A stretch of 25,846 nucleotides of DNA, taken from JANPPS01 sp031428635 (GTDB taxonomy: Bacteria > Pseudomonadota > Alphaproteobacteria > Acetobacterales > Acetobacteraceae). The stretch covers positions 1 through 25,846 of the forward strand of contig JANPPS010000225.1 in NCBI GenBank assembly GCA_031428635.1, in the 5' to 3' direction. A program made the position numbers and the translations under genes. The notes under the pieces are model-generated. The model searched no databases. It saw only the letters and a list, made by a program, of their open reading frames with translations, and had not been told where the DNA came from. This document shows positions 24,093-25,846 of this stretch, piece by piece. The number at the start of each line of letters is the position of its first letter. Position 1 is the first letter of the stretch.

Positions 24093-24908
24093 ATGCGCAT
24101 CAAAGCTGGCTACACCATTGCCTACGACCTGCCCGTACCCGTCCCCATGCTGCTTTGCCTCAGTCTGCATCCATCGCGCGAACGGGACCTGCTGACGCCG
24201 CAGAAGATTTCGTTCGACCCGCCGATCGCCGACAGCCATTACCGCGACGATTTCGGTAATCTATGCCATCGCATCCTGGCACCCGCCGGGCACCTAGTGA
24301 TTTCAACGAGCTTCGAGATCGAGGATAGCGGGCTGCCCGATCGGGTGGTGCCGGCCGCGACACAAATTCCGATCATGGACCTGCCGCATGGCACGCTAGT
24401 CTACCTGCTGGGCAGCCGGTACTGCGACACGGATCATCTACACGAAACCGCCTGGTCACTGTTTGGCCAAACGGAGCCGGGATGGGCAAGGGTACAGGCG
24501 ATTTGCGATTTCGTGTTCGACCGCATCACGTTCGGGTACGAGCACGCTCGCCCGAACAAGACCGCGTTCAACGCCTATGACGAACGTCAGGGCGTGTGCC
24601 GCGATTTCGCGCATTTGGCCGTGTCGCTCTGCCGCTGCATGAACATCCCGGCACGGTACTGCACCGGCTATCTCGGCGATTTCGGCGTCCCGATCGCCGA
24701 CGCACCGATGGACTTCTCGGCATGGTTCGAGGTGTTTCTGGAAGGCCCCGATGGCCCGCGCTGGTACACGTTCGATGCGCGACACAACTTCCCCCGCATT
24801 GGCCGCATCCTAATGGCCCGCGGCCGCGACGCGACGGACGTGGCGTTGGTCACAAACTTCGGCCCGGCGTGGCTAGTGAAGTTCGACGTGGTGGCGCAAG
24901 AAGCCTAA
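24093..24908 (+). CDS. Transglutaminase-fold protein (2), Ser in place of catalytic His
   Basis: This is the second papain-like transglutaminase-fold protein of the pair, 271 residues, with no signal peptide. The beta domain starts MRIKAGYTIAYDLPVPVPML. The catalytic region carries RQGVCRDFAHLAVSLCRCMN with Cys169, then IPARYCTGYLGDFGVP, and DFSAWFEVFLEGP where the first member has HAWVQVY. The position of the catalytic His is thus Ser209. Asp228 in FDARHN is kept, and His231 three residues on might substitute. From memory, FSAWFE occurs in other members of this subgroup, so it may be a subfamily feature rather than damage. GAGG lies 6 bases before the ATG. The gene ends the plus-strand run and is followed by a good terminator. 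Confidence 0.88.
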   Translation: MRIKAGYTIAYDLPVPVPMLLCLSLHPSRERDLLTPQKISFDPPIADSHYRDDFGNLCHRILAPAGHLVISTSFEIEDSGLPDRVVPAATQIPIMDLPHGTLVYLLGSRYCDTDHLHETAWSLFGQTEPGWARVQAICDFVFDRITFGYEHARPNKTAFNAYDERQGVCRDFAHLAVSLCRCMNIPARYCTGYLGDFGVPIADAPMDFSAWFEVFLEGPDGPRWYTFDARHNFPRIGRILMARGRDATDVALVTNFGPAWLVKFDVVAQEA

Positions 24909-24971
24909 GGCCGATATTCAGTCGACCGGCCTCGTCCGGTCAAAGGTTCCGCTTTCCGTAATAAAATCCGA

Positions 24972-25005
24972 GAACTTCCCGATCTAACTCGATCGGGAAT
25001 TCTTT
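24972..25005 (+). terminator. Intrinsic terminator after the transglutaminase pair
   Basis: TTCCCGATC (24976-24984) and GATCGGGAA (24991-24999) pair perfectly around a 6-base loop. GAA (24972-24974) and TTC (25000-25002) extend the stem past a one-base bulge, and TTCTTT follows. It lies 67 bases after the stop at 24908. A weaker 6-bp stem (GACCGG/CCGGTC, 24925-24942) precedes it. Confidence 0.65.
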
Positions 25006-25027
25006 GGAGCGGGATGACATATTGTCC

Positions 25028-25616
25028 GTCGTAGCCTGAGTTGGTCAGGTAGTTCGAGCATTCTTTCAGCGTGTAGGTGTGCAGCGGCGCGCCGATCGTA
25101 GTGCACACCGCGTCGCGACTACGCGCCTGGGCCGTTCACAGTAGGTGTTTGAGTTTGGCAAGCACCTGCTCGATCGGATCGAGGTCGGGCGAGTATTTCG
25201 GCAGCAGCACCAGACGCGCGCCGACAACGCGCAGTGCCGCCGGACTTCGCGGCTGCGGTGGCAACCGAGGTTGTCGGCCATCACCAGGTCGCCCGGCCGG
25301 AGCGTTGGTGCCAAGACCTGCTCGATGTAGGCGATGAAGCTCACCTTGTTGATCGGCCCATCCAGCAAGAACGGCGCATCAATCCGGTCGTGCCGCAGCG
25401 CGGCCAGTCCTGATGAGCACCTGACAGGGTCGCCGGCTTATGACCGCCGATCTTGCCGTGGTCGAGGCTGCCGGTGGCTTTAAACTTGCGGACCCACAGG
25501 TTGGCCGTGCTGATGGCGATCCCGAACCGGGCCGCAGCTTTGTTGTTCGACAGGCCGCTGTCCAGAACAGCTGAGACGACACGCTGGCGAAGATCGCGGG
25601 AGAGAGGACGCGCCAT
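25028..25616 (-). pseudogene. Inactive IS630-family transposase (internal deletion, frameshift, stop)
   Basis: Reading from the ATG at 25616, MARPLSRDLRQRVVSAVLDS then NKAAARFGIAISTANLWVRK is the N-terminal helix-turn-helix of IS630 transposases. It reaches GGHKPATLSGAH, and then the frame jumps to GLAALRHDRIDAPFLLDGPI, which in intact relatives lies more than 100 residues further on. The middle, with the first catalytic Asp, has been deleted. VLAPTLRPGDLVMADNLG (second catalytic Asp) follows. After SREVRR a -1 shift leads to AALRVVGARLVLLPKYSPDL, then DPIEQVLAKLKHLL with the last acidic residue. A TGA stop (25136-25138) replaces the usual Arg, and the frame continues TAQARSRDAVCTTIGAPLHT to ECSNYLTNSGYD. 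The element therefore cannot make active transposase. Its 3' end faces the core of the window. Confidence 0.88.
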
Positions 25617-25642
25617 GTGTGCTGGCCTCCTGCCCAGCACAC
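25617..25642 (-). promoter_or_regulatory. Hairpin with the transposase ribosome binding site in its loop
   Basis: GTGTGCTGG (25617-25625) and CCAGCACAC (25634-25642) form a perfect 9-bp stem, one base pair longer if the A of the ATG is included. The 8-base loop reads GCAGGAGG on the minus strand: a strong Shine-Dalgarno sequence, 9 bases from the ATG at 25616. The stem reaches to the start codon, so folding should limit translation of the transposase. Confidence 0.6.
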
Positions 25643-25644
25643 AG

Positions 25645-25694
25645 TGTCAATGGCGGATGAATTCTCCCCAGAAGTGGCGAACGAAAACTCCCCA
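25645..25694. mobile_element. IS21-like terminus: two tandem imperfect 20-bp repeats
   Basis: TGGCGGATGAATTCTCCCCA (25651-25670) and TGGCGAACGAAAACTCCCCA (25675-25694) match at 16 of 20 positions with a 24-base period, and TGTCAA precedes the first. From memory, IS21-family ends begin with TGT and carry several such GGCGGAT...CCCCA copies that bind the transposase. No istA or istB gene follows; the sequence passes at once into another transposase fragment, so this is a severed end. Confidence 0.5.
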
Positions 25695-25720
25695 CTTCGT
25701 TACGGCTTATACCAACCGCC

Positions 25721-25846
25721 CTAGACATTGACCTGTGCCCAGGCGCGGGTCGTGATGGAGGCGATGCGGTCGGCATCCTTCATAAGGCCGTTCCAGGCGT
25801 CGCAGCAGGCGTCCACGATGGCGGTGTAGTTCTCCCAGACCGTCAT
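25721..25846 (-). CDS. C-terminus of a second, different IS630-family transposase (partial)
   Basis: The 41 codons visible here, from the window edge down to the TAG at 25721-25723, read MTVWENYTAIVDACCDAW, then NGLMKDADRIASITTRAWAQ and VNV. This WENY...ACCxAWN...RIxSIxTRxWA pattern is the C-terminal tail of a DDE-superfamily IS630 transposase. It is a subgroup distinct from the element at 25028-25616, which ends in ECSNYLTNSGYD. The rest lies beyond the window, so the ATG at the edge is not necessarily the start and I cannot say whether this copy is intact. Confidence 0.7.
   Translation of the reverse strand: MTVWENYTAIVDACCDAWNGLMKDADRIASITTRAWAQVNV

Noticed and set aside
1..25846. CRISPR arrays, tRNA/rRNA genes, phage genes, toxin-antitoxin pairs
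   Set aside because: I looked for regularly spaced repeats and for typical protein or RNA signatures and saw none.

Overview
The window is G+C-rich DNA from a Gram-negative bacterium, most likely an alphaproteobacterium. I lean to Rhodospirillales/Acetobacteraceae because of the long OFA-type MFS transporter with a two-cysteine first loop, the HU protein with an Ala/Lys/Pro tail and the tightly overlapping gene starts. That placement is inference; no rRNA or tRNA is present to fix it.

Layout. (1) 1-1195: the 3' end of an unrecognised multi-pass membrane protein gene (+), about half G+C and visibly poorer in G+C than the rest, followed by the decayed 3' end of an IS630-family transposase (+). 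(2) 1196-13995: eleven genes on the minus strand with almost no space between them, apparently one transcript. Read from 13995 downward they are two extended-SDR sugar epimerase/dehydratases, a B12-binding-type radical SAM enzyme, a GT4 glycosyltransferase, two CgeB-like glycosyltransferases, a DHA2-type drug exporter, an exported alpha/beta hydrolase, a polytopic membrane protein with a spermidine-synthase-like domain, a Tat-signal-bearing PCMT-family methyltransferase and a periplasmic FKBP. (3) 14132-20229: a second minus-strand run: OFA-family MFS transporter, 3-hydroxyisobutyrate dehydrogenase (mmsB) and the two subunits of 3-methylcrotonyl-CoA carboxylase (mccB, mccA), a branched-chain acyl-CoA catabolic unit. 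(4) 20283-24908: plus-strand genes: a membrane PAS-GGDEF-EAL cyclic-di-GMP protein with its own sigma70-like promoter, an HU protein, a 61-residue conserved-looking small protein, and two transglutaminase-fold proteins ending in a good intrinsic terminator. (5) 25028-25846: insertion-sequence debris: an IS630 transposase with an internal deletion, frameshift and nonsense codon, an IS21-like terminal repeat pair, and the C-terminus of a different IS630 transposase running off the edge.

How it fits together. The epimerases, radical SAM enzyme and three glycosyltransferases with a drug-type exporter look like a pathway that makes and exports a glycosylated compound. No polymerase, flippase or initiating sugar-phosphate transferase of a normal polysaccharide locus is present in this run. 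The downstream envelope proteins (hydrolase, PCMT, FKBP) may be co-transcribed passengers or may act on exported material. The whole 24-kb core is bracketed by IS630 remnants whose 3' ends both face inwards, and both remnants carry a TGA stop at the same homologous codon.
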